From CAIWHR01 sp039915505 (GTDB taxonomy: Bacteria > Pseudomonadota > Gammaproteobacteria > Burkholderiales > Casimicrobiaceae), in the NCBI GenBank assembly GCA_039915505.1, contig JBDSND010000118.1, forward strand, positions 40,888 to 104,887: a DNA stretch of 64,000 nucleotides, in the 5' to 3' direction. Below are positions 1 through 7,781 of this stretch, piece after piece. Made by a program: the position numbers and the translations under genes. The notes beneath the pieces were generated by a model. The model saw nothing but the letters and a program-made list of their open reading frames with translations, was not told the DNA's origin and ran no database searches. Each line of letters starts with the position of its first letter. Positions within the stretch are counted from its first letter, which is position 1.

Positions 1-129
1 GGCGGCACGAGGAAGAATAGTCATCCGGGCGTACCCGTGCCACCGCGCCTGGATCGGGTGGGGATGTCCCCCGTGGGTCGCGCGCTGCGCACAGGCTGAT
101 AGGGGCGCCCGGACCCCGAGCCCTGCCGG
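1..129. other. Window edge, no gene assigned
   Basis: These are the bases between the window edge and the stop codon of the photolyase gene. I see no open frame with recognisable protein character and no clear hairpin terminator. A neighbouring gene may end here, but too little is visible to say. Confidence 0.5.
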
Positions 130-1596
130 TTACGTGGTCGCGCCCCTTCTGGCCGCACTGAACGCGTCGAGCGCCCGCCGTCGCGCGCCCTCGTGCTCGA
201 CGATGGGCGCTGGATAATCCTTGCCGATCGCGACCCCGAACGTGCGCTGCGCGTCGGCGGAGAGTCTCCACGGCGCGTGAACGTGGGGGGCGGGGACGTG
301 GACGAGTTCCGGCACGAACCGTCGGATGTAGGTCCCGTCCGGATCGAATCGCTCCGACTGGGTGACCGGATTGAAGATCCGGAACCACGGCTGGGCGTCG
401 CAGCCCACCGACGCTGCCCACTGCCACCCGCCGTTGTTAGAGGCGAGCTCGAAATCGATCAGATGCCGGGCGAAGAAACGCTCGCCGCGACGCCAGTCGA
501 TGAGCAGGTCCTTGGTCAGGAAGCTCGCCGTGATCATGCGCAGACGATTGTGCATCCAGCCCGTGGTGGTGAGCTGGCGCATGCCGGCGTCGACCAACGG
601 GTAACCGGTGCGTCCTGCGCACCACGCGTCGAAGCCGCGCTTGTCGTTCCTCCAGCGCAGGCCGCGATATTCGGTTTTGTAGGGCTCGCGCACGACGCGT
701 GGGAAGTGGTCCAGGAACTGGGCGTAGAAGTCACGCCAGACGAGTTCGTCAAGCCACTTCTGGGCACCGGGTGCGGCGCTCCCCAGCACCCGCTGGTGCG
801 CCATCGCGGCCAGCGCGCGCACCGACACCGTGCCGAAGCGCAGGTGCACCGACAGCCGGGAGGTACCCTCGCGCGCGGGCAGGTCCCGGTCGGCGGCGTA
901 GGCGTCGACGGCATCGGCGAAGCGTGCCACGGTGCGCGTCGCACCTTGCATGCCTGGCTCGGCGCCGTCGAGGTCGACCGGCTCAAACCCGAGGTCGCGT
1001 AGCGACGGAAGGCGGGCCCGCCGCCGGGGCCTGGCCAGCGTCCCGGCGGCCCGCGGCGGATCGCGTGGCGCGAGTGCGGCCGAATCGAGCGCGCGCCGCC
1101 AGGCGTTCCGGTAGGGCGTGAACACGGTGTACGGCGTGCCCTGCTTGGTCAGCACCTCGTCACCATCGAAGATGACCTGGTCCTTGACGGCGATCCAAGC
1201 GATGTCCCGGCGTTCGAGCGCCCGCGCCACGGCGGTATCGCGGGCCTTCGCGGCGGGCTCGTAATCGCGGCCGGCGACTACCGCCTGCACGTCGAGCTCC
1301 GCGGCCAGCGCGGGGATCGCATCCCGGGCCCGGTCGTGCAGCACCACCAGGCCACCGCCGCGACGGGCGAGGGCGGCATCGAGGTCGAGGACGCTCGCGT
1401 GAATGAACGCCACCCGCCGGTCGCGCCGGCTCGGCAGCGAGTCCAGGATCTCCCGGTCGAACACGAAGACGCAATACACCCGTTGGGCCATGGCCAGCGC
1501 CTGCGCCATCGCGGCGTGATCGGAGTCGCGCAAGTCCCGTCGGAACCAGACGAGGGCGCGCGCGACTGGCAGGGCGGGTGCGACGCCGGCCTTCAC
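130..1596 (-). CDS. phrB: Deoxyribodipyrimidine photolyase (class I)
   Basis: Predicted light-driven repair enzyme that splits cyclobutane pyrimidine dimers, cytoplasmic. The 488-residue protein opens with the alpha/beta antenna domain (ALVWFRRDLRDSDH near residue 13) and carries the FAD-binding helical domain: WRDFY at 287-291, WMHNR near 347, and NNGGWQWAAS near 387 followed by DAQPWFRIFNP, the region that binds FAD and holds electron-transfer tryptophans. Length fits the family (about 470). The open frame runs upstream to 2067, but that part lies inside the phosphatase gene; the GTG at 1596 overlaps the phosphatase stop as GTGA, which suggests translational coupling. A cryptochrome-DASH role is less likely from the motifs, but substrate class cannot be proven by eye. 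Confidence 0.92.
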   Translation of the reverse strand: MKAGVAPALPVARALVWFRRDLRDSDHAAMAQALAMAQRVYCVFVFDREILDSLPSRRDRRVAFIHASVLDLDAALARRGGGLVVLHDRARDAIPALAAELDVQAVVAGRDYEPAAKARDTAVARALERRDIAWIAVKDQVIFDGDEVLTKQGTPYTVFTPYRNAWRRALDSAALAPRDPPRAAGTLARPRRRARLPSLRDLGFEPVDLDGAEPGMQGATRTVARFADAVDAYAADRDLPAREGTSRLSVHLRFGTVSVRALAAMAHQRVLGSAAPGAQKWLDELVWRDFYAQFLDHFPRVVREPYKTEYRGLRWRNDKRGFDAWCAGRTGYPLVDAGMRQLTTTGWMHNRLRMITASFLTKDLLIDWRRGERFFARHLIDFELASNNGGWQWAASVGCDAQPWFRIFNPVTQSERFDPDGTYIRRFVPELVHVPAPHVHAPWRLSADAQRTFGVAIGKDYPAPIVEHEGARRRALDAFSAARRGATT

Positions 1597-2939
1597 CGAG
1601 CCTGCCGCGGTGCACGCAGGTCGCCGGCCGCGATGGCATGCTTCCAGAGCAGCGCGCCGTCGCTGTCGTAGGCCTCGAACGCGATCGTCCTGCGGGTGAC
1701 CGGGCCTGTCACCCGCAGCATGCCGAAGTTGCGCCGGGTGGTCAGGGTGCCGGGAACGAGAGCGGGGTTGTCGCGCTCGGCCGCATCGGGATTGGCGTAG
1801 GCCCGATAGGTCAACGGCGACGAGGTAAATTCGTAGAGCGGGTAGGTGCCGTCGCGCGGCACGCGCAAGAGCTCGCCGAAATGGCGATCCCCAGAAAGAA
1901 AGATCACCCCGTCGATGGGACGCTCTGCAAGCCACTGCGCGAGCCGGCGCTGCTCGTCCGGGAACTGGTGCAGCCCTTCGAACCGGCTCGCCCGGTTCCA
2001 GAACTGGCTGCCGTTGGCGACGATCTTGATCCGAGCCCTGGAGGAGAGTAGAGCCTCCTTCAGCCACTCGAACTGGGCGCTGCCGAACATCGACTTCTCG
2101 GGAACATTGGGGTAGCGATTGGGATAGCGATGGTAGCGGTCGTCGAGCAGGAAAAGATCGACATCACCGAGGTGCACCCAGCCGAAAACGCCGGGCACGC
2201 CGGGCAGGCCATGCGATGGATTGGGCCAGTAGCGCTTGAATAGCCGCAGGGTCTCGTCCTTGAACACGTACGATCGGTCGCCATCGTTCGGGCCGTAGTC
2301 GTGATCGTCCCAGATCGCCAGTTGCGGGATGTCGCCGAACAGTCGCTGCAGAGGTGCGAATGCGCGCGCCTCGCGGTAGTGCGCCGCCATCGCGCTGGGA
2401 TCGGCGAAGTCGGGCGTCTGCAGGTAGAGATTGTCGCCTAGCCAGAGCATGAGATTGGGCGCCTTGGCGGCGATGGCGTCGAAGATCTGGTAGTCGCCGC
2501 CGTTGTCGGTGGCGAACGCGGGATCCGGGTAGCGCACGAAATGGCAAGAGCCGAAGGCGATCACGATTTCGGGAGCGTTACCCGACCGCGGTGCTGGCGC
2601 CTGCGTCGAGAGCCTGCCGTCGCGCACCTCGCCGCCGCCGCGTACCTGGTAGCGATACCCGGTTCCGGGGCGTAAACCGGGGACCCGTAGTGACGCGGCG
2701 TGATCGTTGTCGGGGGCGGGCTCGAAGGTGAACTGGCGGGTTTCTCCACCGACTTCCGGGGTAATGTCGACCGCCACCGGACCTGGACCATCGACTTGTA
2801 CCCACAGCACGGCGCTGGTGTAGTCCGCATAGCCTTGCATCACGACCAGACGCGATTCCGCGGGTAGGGGCATAAGGAACGCGGCCGCGAGGAGGACATG
2901 TAGTACGCAAGGCAGCGGGCGGCAGGATATGCGGGGCAT
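1593..2939 (-). CDS. PhoD-like alkaline phosphatase family protein
   Basis: Predicted exported metallophosphoesterase of the alkaline phosphatase D family. The 448-residue product begins with a signal-peptide-like stretch (CVLHVLLAAAFLMPLPAES). A fibronectin-like N-terminal domain is followed by the metallophosphatase core: IAFGSCHF, LMLWLGDNLY, IWDDHDYGPND and FLSGDRHFGEL, which supply the Asp and His metal ligands. The family hydrolyses phosphomonoesters or phosphodiesters; the natural substrate here is unknown. It is the upstream gene of a two-gene unit with phrB, overlapping by 4 bp, and is divergent from yqgE, leaving about 80 bp for both promoters. Pairing with photolyase looks incidental rather than functional. 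Confidence 0.85.
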   Translation of the reverse strand: MPRISCRPLPCVLHVLLAAAFLMPLPAESRLVVMQGYADYTSAVLWVQVDGPGPVAVDITPEVGGETRQFTFEPAPDNDHAASLRVPGLRPGTGYRYQVRGGGEVRDGRLSTQAPAPRSGNAPEIVIAFGSCHFVRYPDPAFATDNGGDYQIFDAIAAKAPNLMLWLGDNLYLQTPDFADPSAMAAHYREARAFAPLQRLFGDIPQLAIWDDHDYGPNDGDRSYVFKDETLRLFKRYWPNPSHGLPGVPGVFGWVHLGDVDLFLLDDRYHRYPNRYPNVPEKSMFGSAQFEWLKEALLSSRARIKIVANGSQFWNRASRFEGLHQFPDEQRRLAQWLAERPIDGVIFLSGDRHFGELLRVPRDGTYPLYEFTSSPLTYRAYANPDAAERDNPALVPGTLTTRRNFGMLRVTGPVTRRTIAFEAYDSDGALLWKHAIAAGDLRAPRQAR

Positions 2940-2983
2940 GGGAAGGGGGATGCGCCGGAACGGCGCCAGGATGCGGTGCCAAA

Positions 2984-3012
2984 TTGTGCCGGGGGTGCCG
3001 CGCGTTTACAAT
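2984..3012 (+). promoter_or_regulatory. Candidate sigma70 promoter of the yqgE-pyr unit
   Basis: TTGTGC at 2984-2989 and TACAAT at 3007-3012 are separated by 17 bp. The -10 box ends six bases before the yqgE ATG at 3019, so a start seven bases downstream would coincide with the start codon and give a leaderless transcript. The match is seen in sequence; use in vivo is inferred. Confidence 0.5.
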
Positions 3013-3018
3013 GAAGCC

Positions 3019-3588
3019 ATGCCTGGCGGGACCCCCAACAATTTCACCAATCATTTCCTCATCGCCATGCCGGCGATGGCGGATCCTCACTTCGCGCACG
3101 CGCTCACCTACATCTGCGAGCACAACGACGACGGGGCCCTGGGGATCGTCGTCAACAAGCCCACCGACATGACGCTCTCGGCGTTGTTCGAGCAGATCGA
3201 GGTGCCGCTCGCCGACGCGGTGCTGGGGCGTGCTGCCGTTCACTTCGGCGGGCCGGTGCAGGTCGACCGTGGCTTCGTCCTGCATCGCCCCCTCGGCAAC
3301 TGGCAGTCGACGCTCGCCGTGAGCGACGACATGGGGCTCACCACGTCCAAGGATGTCCTCGAAGCGCTGGCCCGCGGCGAGGGCCCGACCGAGGTGTTCG
3401 TCTCCCTCGGGTACGCCGGTTGGGGCGCGGGACAGCTCGAGCAGGAGATCCTGCAGAACGCGTGGCTCACCGTCGAGGCGGATCCGGACCTCGTCTTCGA
3501 CGTCCCCACCGAAGAGCGCCTGCCTGCGGCGATGCAACTCCTCGGCATCGATTTCTCGCGTCTGTCCGACGATGTCGGACACGCATGA
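3019..3588 (+). CDS. yqgE: YqgE/AlgH family protein (UPF0301)
   Basis: Conserved cytoplasmic protein of unknown biochemical activity; the family is known as AlgH in Pseudomonas, where it affects alginate production. The 189 residues match the family length. The N-terminal signature NNFTNHFLIAMPAMADPHF, the ICEHNDDGALGIVVNKP block and FGGPVQVDRGFVLH are all present. The ATG at 3019 is chosen because the conserved N-terminus begins a few residues later; the frame is open upstream but reads without family character. It leads a five-gene unit (yqgE-ruvX-pyrR-pyrB-pyrC') in which genes overlap or nearly touch. No strong Shine-Dalgarno sequence precedes the ATG, only GAAG. Confidence 0.93.
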   Translation: MPGGTPNNFTNHFLIAMPAMADPHFAHALTYICEHNDDGALGIVVNKPTDMTLSALFEQIEVPLADAVLGRAAVHFGGPVQVDRGFVLHRPLGNWQSTLAVSDDMGLTTSKDVLEALARGEGPTEVFVSLGYAGWGAGQLEQEILQNAWLTVEADPDLVFDVPTEERLPAAMQLLGIDFSRLSDDVGHA

Positions 3589-4045
3589 TCGTCGCGCCGG
3601 CGCAGCCGAATCCGTACCCAGCGGCGCCGTGCTCGGCTTCGATTTCGGCACCCGCAAGATCGGCGTCGCGGTGGGCAACACCATTACCGGGGTAGCGCGG
3701 GCCCTCACGACGCTCCGCGATCCGCCGGGCGCGGCGCGCCATGTCGCCATCTGCGCGCTGATCGTGGACTGGGCGCCCATCGCGCTCATCATCGGGCGAC
3801 CGTTGCATGCCGATGGCAGCCCCCATGCCGTGACCGCGCTCGCCGATGCATTTGCGCTGGAGCTTCGCCGGCGCTTCGCCCTTCCTGTGGAGCAAGTCGA
3901 CGAGCGCTATACCACCCAGATCGCCGAGATCGAGCGCAAGGCCCGCGGCCGCCATCGCGGTGAGGCGGACCGGGACGCGTACGCTGCGGCAATCATCCTG
4001 CAGGCATGGCTGGACGCGCGGTCCAATGTAGCGTCGCTAACGTAA
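3572..4045 (+). CDS. ruvX: Holliday junction resolvase-like protein RuvX/YqgF
   Basis: RNase H-fold putative nuclease implicated in 16S/23S rRNA 5'-end processing and called a pre-Holliday-junction resolvase. The 157-residue protein has the first Asp motif GFDFGTRKIGVAVG, the IIGRPLHADGS block and the VDERYTT motif, then a C-terminal Asp in ADRDAYAA. The chosen ATG at 3572 lies 17 bp inside the end of yqgE. The N-terminus carries about 20 extra residues before the first strand compared with shorter relatives. The order yqgE-ruvX-pyrR-pyrB is a conserved arrangement in beta- and gammaproteobacteria, which supports the call. Confidence 0.92.
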   Translation: MSDTHDRRAGAAESVPSGAVLGFDFGTRKIGVAVGNTITGVARALTTLRDPPGAARHVAICALIVDWAPIALIIGRPLHADGSPHAVTALADAFALELRRRFALPVEQVDERYTTQIAEIERKARGRHRGEADRDAYAAAIILQAWLDARSNVASLT

Positions 4046-4057
4046 AGCCAGGCGCCC

Positions 4058-4573
4058 GTGACCCTCCCGCATGCCGAGCACGTCCTCGAAGCCCTGGCGA
4101 AGGAAATGTCGGGGGCCGTCGCGCACGATGCGTGCCTCGTCGGTATCTACTCGGGGGGTGCGTGGCTCGCCGAGCGCCTCGCGGCCTTGCTACCGGGCGA
4201 CCATCCGCTGGGCTATATCGACGTCTCGTTCTACCGCGACGATTTCGCCCGCAAGGGCCTGAAGCCCGAGGTCAAGCGGACCCAGCTGCCCTTCGAGGTG
4301 CAGGGCGCCAGCATCGTTTTGGTCGATGACGTGCTCTATACCGGACGCAGCGTACGCGCCGCCATCAACGAGCTGTTCGATTTCGGCAGGCCCGCGCGCG
4401 TCGATCTCGCGGTGCTGATCGACCGCGGCGGCCGCGAACTGCCGATCGAGGCGACCTACGTCGGCACCCGCATCGCGGTGGCGCGCGACACGTCGGTCGT
4501 GCTGTCGCGCGACGCGGCGGGGTCGTTGTCCCTCGGAACCGAGCCTGCAGAAGGCGCGGTGCCGGATGCGTAA
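4058..4573 (+). CDS. pyrR: Bifunctional pyr operon regulator / uracil phosphoribosyltransferase PyrR
   Basis: Phosphoribosyltransferase-fold protein of 171 residues. The PRPP-binding loop is clear: IVLVDDVLYTGRSVRAAI near residues 87-104. In Gram-positive bacteria PyrR is an RNA-binding attenuator of pyr genes; in proteobacteria its regulatory role is less certain and some members act mainly as uracil phosphoribosyltransferases. The start is a GTG at 4058, 12 bp after ruvX. The 3' end overlaps pyrB by 8 bp (the pyrB ATG sits in GGATGCGTAA). No PyrR-type attenuator hairpin was evident in the short upstream gap. Confidence 0.92.
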   Translation: MTLPHAEHVLEALAKEMSGAVAHDACLVGIYSGGAWLAERLAALLPGDHPLGYIDVSFYRDDFARKGLKPEVKRTQLPFEVQGASIVLVDDVLYTGRSVRAAINELFDFGRPARVDLAVLIDRGGRELPIEATYVGTRIAVARDTSVVLSRDAAGSLSLGTEPAEGAVPDA

Positions 4574-5525
4574 TCCACAGCTCGACGCCGACGGCGCGCT
4601 GGTCCACCTCCTGACGCTCGAGGGGCTGCCGGCCGACGTCATCCGGCACATCCTCGACACGGCCGTGCCGTTTGCCTCCATCTCCGAGCGGGACGTGAAG
4701 AAGGTGCCGCTGCTGCGTGGCAAGGGCGTGTTCAATCTGTTTTTCGAAAGCTCGACCCGTACCCGCACCACCTTCGAGATCGCCGCCAAGCGACTCTCGG
4801 CCGACGTTATCAACCTCAACATCGCCGTGTCGTCGACGTCCAAGGGCGAGACCTTGCTCGATACCGTCGACAACCTGGTGGCGATGAACGCCGACATGTT
4901 CGTGGTACGACACGCGCAATCCGGCGCGCCGCACCTCATTGCCGAGCACCTGAACCGCAAGGCGGGCGGCAGCGTACACGTGGTCAACGCCGGGGACGGG
5001 CGGCACGCGCATCCCACCCAGGGGCTGCTCGACCTCTTCACCATCCGGCACTACAAGCGCGACTTCACCAATCTCACCGTGGCGATCGTCGGCGACGTGC
5101 TGCACTCACGGGTGGCACGCTCCCTCATCCATGGCCTTACGACCCTGGGCACGCCGGAGGTGCGGGTTATCGGTCCGAAGACCCTGCTCCCCACCGCCCT
5201 CGAATCCCTCGGCGTCCATGTCTTCCACGACATGCGCGCCGGCCTCAAGGATTGCGACGTGGTCGTGATGCTGCGCCTGCAGAGCGAGCGCATGCGCGGT
5301 TCACTGCTGCCGTCGGCCGGCGAATACTTCAAGCACTACGGCCTGACCCTCGACAAGCTGGCGCTCGCCAAGCCCGACGTGATCGTGATGCATCCCGGGC
5401 CGATGAACCGCGGGGTCGAGATCGACTCGTCCGTCGCCGACGGCCGGCACGCCGTGATCCTGCCGCAGGTGACCTTCGGGATCGCCGTGCGCATGGCGGT
5501 GATGAGCATTCTTGCCGGCAACTAG
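4566..5525 (+). CDS. pyrB: Aspartate carbamoyltransferase catalytic subunit
   Basis: Catalyses carbamoyl phosphate plus L-aspartate to N-carbamoyl-L-aspartate, the second step of de novo pyrimidine synthesis. At 319 residues it has the expected length. Visible motifs are the carbamoyl-phosphate loop FFESSTRTRTTFE near residue 60, HPTQGLLD in the middle and HPGPMNRGVEID near the C-terminus. It overlaps pyrR and is followed at once by the dihydroorotase-like gene. In Pseudomonas, PyrB forms a dodecamer with an inactive dihydroorotase-like subunit encoded by the next gene; the same arrangement is inferred here. No pyrI regulatory subunit gene is nearby. Confidence 0.95.
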   Translation: MRNPQLDADGALVHLLTLEGLPADVIRHILDTAVPFASISERDVKKVPLLRGKGVFNLFFESSTRTRTTFEIAAKRLSADVINLNIAVSSTSKGETLLDTVDNLVAMNADMFVVRHAQSGAPHLIAEHLNRKAGGSVHVVNAGDGRHAHPTQGLLDLFTIRHYKRDFTNLTVAIVGDVLHSRVARSLIHGLTTLGTPEVRVIGPKTLLPTALESLGVHVFHDMRAGLKDCDVVVMLRLQSERMRGSLLPSAGEYFKHYGLTLDKLALAKPDVIVMHPGPMNRGVEIDSSVADGRHAVILPQVTFGIAVRMAVMSILAGN

Positions 5526-5535
5526 GCGCGCCTGC

Positions 5536-6870
5536 ATGGACCCAGCAAACTCAGCAAACTCAGCGAACGTGCGCATCGAGATCCGCGGCGGCCGTGTCGT
5601 GGATCCTTCCCAGGACACCGACCGCGTGACGTCGCTGTACCTCGCCGAAGGCCGCATCGCCACCCACGGCCGGGCGCCTTCCCGCTGGCAACCGGATCGG
5701 GTGATCGACGCCAGCGGCCTGGTCGTGGCGCCGGGTTTTGTCGACATTGCGGTGCGCCTGGGCGAGCCTGGTCTCGAATACAAGGCGACGCTCGAATCGG
5801 AACTCGCCGCCGCCGTGGCGGGCGGGATCACCAGCCTTGCCTGCCCGCCGGACACCGACCCCCCGCTCGACGAGCCAGGCCTGGTGGAAATGCTGAAGCA
5901 CCGCGCCCGGTCGCTGCACCAGGCCAACGTCTACCCGATCGGCGCGCTCACGCTGGGCCTCGCTGGCGAGAAGCTCACCGAGATGAGCGAGCTCGCCGAG
6001 CGCGGCTGCGTCGCGTTCTCCCAGGCCGATCGGCCGCTTGTCGACACCCAGGTCCTGCAGCGCGCGCTCCAGTACGCCGCAACGTTCGGGCACCGGGTGT
6101 TCCTGCGTCCGGAGGACCCGCATCTCGCACGGCTGGGCATTGCCCACGACGGCGAGGTCGCCACGCGACTGGGCTTGTCGGGGATCCCGTCGTCGGCCGA
6201 GACGGTCGCGCTCTCGACAATCTTTCACCTGGTGCGGGAGACGGGCGCGCGGGTGCATATCTGCCGACTCTCGAGCGCGGATGGCGTCGGGCTGGTGCGC
6301 GCCGCGAAGGCCGACGGGCTGCCGATCACCTGCGACGTCGCCGTGCATCACCTCCATCTTTCCGACATCGACATCGGCTGGTTCGATACCCGCTATCGGT
6401 TGATCCCGCCGCTGCGTAGCACGCGTGACCGTGCAGCGCTCCGTGCCGGCCTCGCGGACGGGACGATCGACCTGGTCTGCTCCGATCACACCCCGGTCGA
6501 CGACGACGGCAAGCAGGTGCCCTTCGGCGAAGCCGAGCCTGGCGCGACGGGTGCCGAGTTGCTGCTGCCGCTGCTGCTTGCATGGGCGGCACGCGATGGC
6601 GTACCGCTGGCCCAGGCGCTGCGTGCGATTACGAGCGTTCCGGCGGACGTGCTCGGGGTGAAGGGCGGGACGCTGGGTCCCGGCGCCGCAGCCGACCTGT
6701 GCATCTTCGCACCCGACGCGCACTGGACGGTCGGCCGCGATACGCTCCGCAGCCAGAGCACGAATACGCCGTACTTCGGCCGGGAAGTGCTCGGACGCGT
6801 GCGCTATACCCTGGTGGATGGGCGCGTGCTGTACGCAGCGGAGCCCGTAACCGTATCGACGAGGACCTAG
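5536..6870 (+). CDS. pyrC': Inactive dihydroorotase-like subunit PyrC'
   Basis: Amidohydrolase-fold protein of 444 residues following pyrB. The family zinc motif HxHxR is lost: the equivalent stretch is GFVDIAVRLGEPG at residues 68-79, with Ala72 and Arg74 where the two histidines belong. A later SDHTP retains the Asp region. This is the pattern of the PyrC' subunit of Pseudomonas-type aspartate transcarbamoylases, which holds PyrB in an active complex but has no dihydroorotase activity. A true pyrC must therefore lie elsewhere. The ATG at 5536 is preferred over an upstream TTG at 5512. The N-terminus contains three tandem 9-bp units (A-N-S repeats at residues 4-11). Confidence 0.9.
   Translation: MDPANSANSANVRIEIRGGRVVDPSQDTDRVTSLYLAEGRIATHGRAPSRWQPDRVIDASGLVVAPGFVDIAVRLGEPGLEYKATLESELAAAVAGGITSLACPPDTDPPLDEPGLVEMLKHRARSLHQANVYPIGALTLGLAGEKLTEMSELAERGCVAFSQADRPLVDTQVLQRALQYAATFGHRVFLRPEDPHLARLGIAHDGEVATRLGLSGIPSSAETVALSTIFHLVRETGARVHICRLSSADGVGLVRAAKADGLPITCDVAVHHLHLSDIDIGWFDTRYRLIPPLRSTRDRAALRAGLADGTIDLVCSDHTPVDDDGKQVPFGEAEPGATGAELLLPLLLAWAARDGVPLAQALRAITSVPADVLGVKGGTLGPGAAADLCIFAPDAHWTVGRDTLRSQSTNTPYFGREVLGRVRYTLVDGRVLYAAEPVTVSTRT
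5543..5568. repeat. 9-bp tandem repeat, three copies, in the 5' end of pyrC'
   Basis: The unit cagcaaact occurs twice exactly (5543-5551 and 5552-5560), followed by a third copy, cagcgaac, at 5561-5568. It encodes an Ala-Asn-Ser repeat just after the start codon. A change in copy number would keep the reading frame. Confidence 0.8.
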
Positions 6871-7457
6871 GCAGATTTCTGCGCCCGAGGCTCCCGTCCG
6901 AGGGTATAGAACTCGTCGTTGGGCCGCATGCTGATCATATTGGCCATGCGGTTCGACAAGGCGAAGAACGCCGCAATGGCGCCGATGTCCCAGATGTCCT
7001 CGTCGGCAAATCCGGCCGCACGCAACGCCGCGAAATCGCCATCGCCGATGGTCGCGCTGTCCTGGGCCACGCGTAGCGCGAAGTCGAGCATGACCCGCTG
7101 CCTGGGCGTGATGTCGGCCTTGCGATAGTTGGTGGCCACCTGGTCGGCAACGAGCGGATTCTTGGCGTAGATCCGCAGGATCGCGCCGTGCGCCACGACG
7201 CAGTACAGGCAGTCGTTGGCGCCGGAGGTCGCCACCACGATCATCTCCCGCTCGGCCTTGGTGAGACCGCCGTCCTTCAACATCAGCGCATCGTGATAGG
7301 CGAAAAATGCCCGGAACTCGTCCGGGCGATGCGCGAGGGTCAGGAATACGTTCGGCACGAACCCGGCCTTGTCCTGAACCGCGACGATCCGGGCGCGGAT
7401 GTCATCTGGAAGGGTGGCGAGGTCCGGGACCGGATAGCGCGAGATGGGCGCACGCAT
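6867..7457 (-). CDS. AhpD-like peroxidase-related protein (carboxymuconolactone decarboxylase fold)
   Basis: Predicted alkylhydroperoxidase-type enzyme of 196 residues. The redox motif is CLYCVVAH with Cys83, Cys86 and His90, as in AhpD-like proteins annotated as peroxidase-related. Helical segments around it (LTKAEREMIVVATSGAND before, DFALRVAQ and FALSNRMANMI after) fit the fold. The ATG at 7457 lies 4 bp after the yggX stop, suggesting the two are co-transcribed; the open frame upstream is yggX in another frame. It ends 4 bp inside the 3' end of pyrC', which is convergent, so no terminator fits between them. The electron donor is unknown. Confidence 0.85.
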   Translation of the reverse strand: MRAPISRYPVPDLATLPDDIRARIVAVQDKAGFVPNVFLTLAHRPDEFRAFFAYHDALMLKDGGLTKAEREMIVVATSGANDCLYCVVAHGAILRIYAKNPLVADQVATNYRKADITPRQRVMLDFALRVAQDSATIGDGDFAALRAAGFADEDIWDIGAIAAFFALSNRMANMISMRPNDEFYTLGREPRAQKSA

Positions 7458-7461
7458 CGGG

Positions 7462-7737
7462 CTACTCGTTCGCAGGGGGGACGTAACCGGCGGGCATCGC
7501 CGACCCTCCGCCGAAGAAGTGCTGCTCCATCTGCTCGGCCAGCCACTTGCGGGCGCGTGCGTCCGCAAGTGACAGACGATTCTCGTTGACCAGCATGGTC
7601 TGTTGCCGCAGCCACTGCTGCCACGCCTCCTTCGACACGCTTGCGTAGATCCGCTTGCCGAGCTCGCCCGGATACGGGGGGAAATCCAGACCTTCGGCCT
7701 CGCGGCCGAGCTTCACGCAGTTGACAGTGCGTGCCAT
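7462..7737 (-). CDS. yggX: Probable Fe(2+)-trafficking protein YggX
   Basis: Small cytoplasmic protein of 91 residues that in enterobacteria protects iron-sulfur clusters against oxidative damage. The family signature MARTVNCVKLGREAEGLDFPP is intact, with the conserved Cys7, and the central WQQWLRQQTMLVNENRLSL block follows. The start at 7737 has AAGGAG upstream at 7743-7748. It sits between argA (upstream) and the AhpD-like gene (downstream), and the two short genes together suggest an oxidative-stress pair. The 44-bp gap to argA holds a tandem repeat. Confidence 0.95.
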   Translation of the reverse strand: MARTVNCVKLGREAEGLDFPPYPGELGKRIYASVSKEAWQQWLRQQTMLVNENRLSLADARARKWLAEQMEQHFFGGGSAMPAGYVPPANE

Positions 7738-7750
7738 GGCGACTCCTTGA

Positions 7751-7774
7751 CGTTGATTCGTTGATTCGTTGATG
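7751..7774. repeat. 8-bp tandem repeat, three copies, between argA and yggX
   Basis: The unit cgttgatt is repeated at 7751-7758 and 7759-7766, with a third copy ending in g at 7767-7774. It fills most of the short gap between the argA stop and the yggX ribosome binding site. Copy-number change would alter the spacing but no protein. Confidence 0.8.
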
Positions 7775-7781
7775 CCAGCCG

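Noticed and set aside
1597..2067. N-terminal extension of the photolyase frame by 157 residues
   Set aside because: It lies inside the phosphatase gene in another frame and has no protein character; the GTG at 1596 gives the normal family length.
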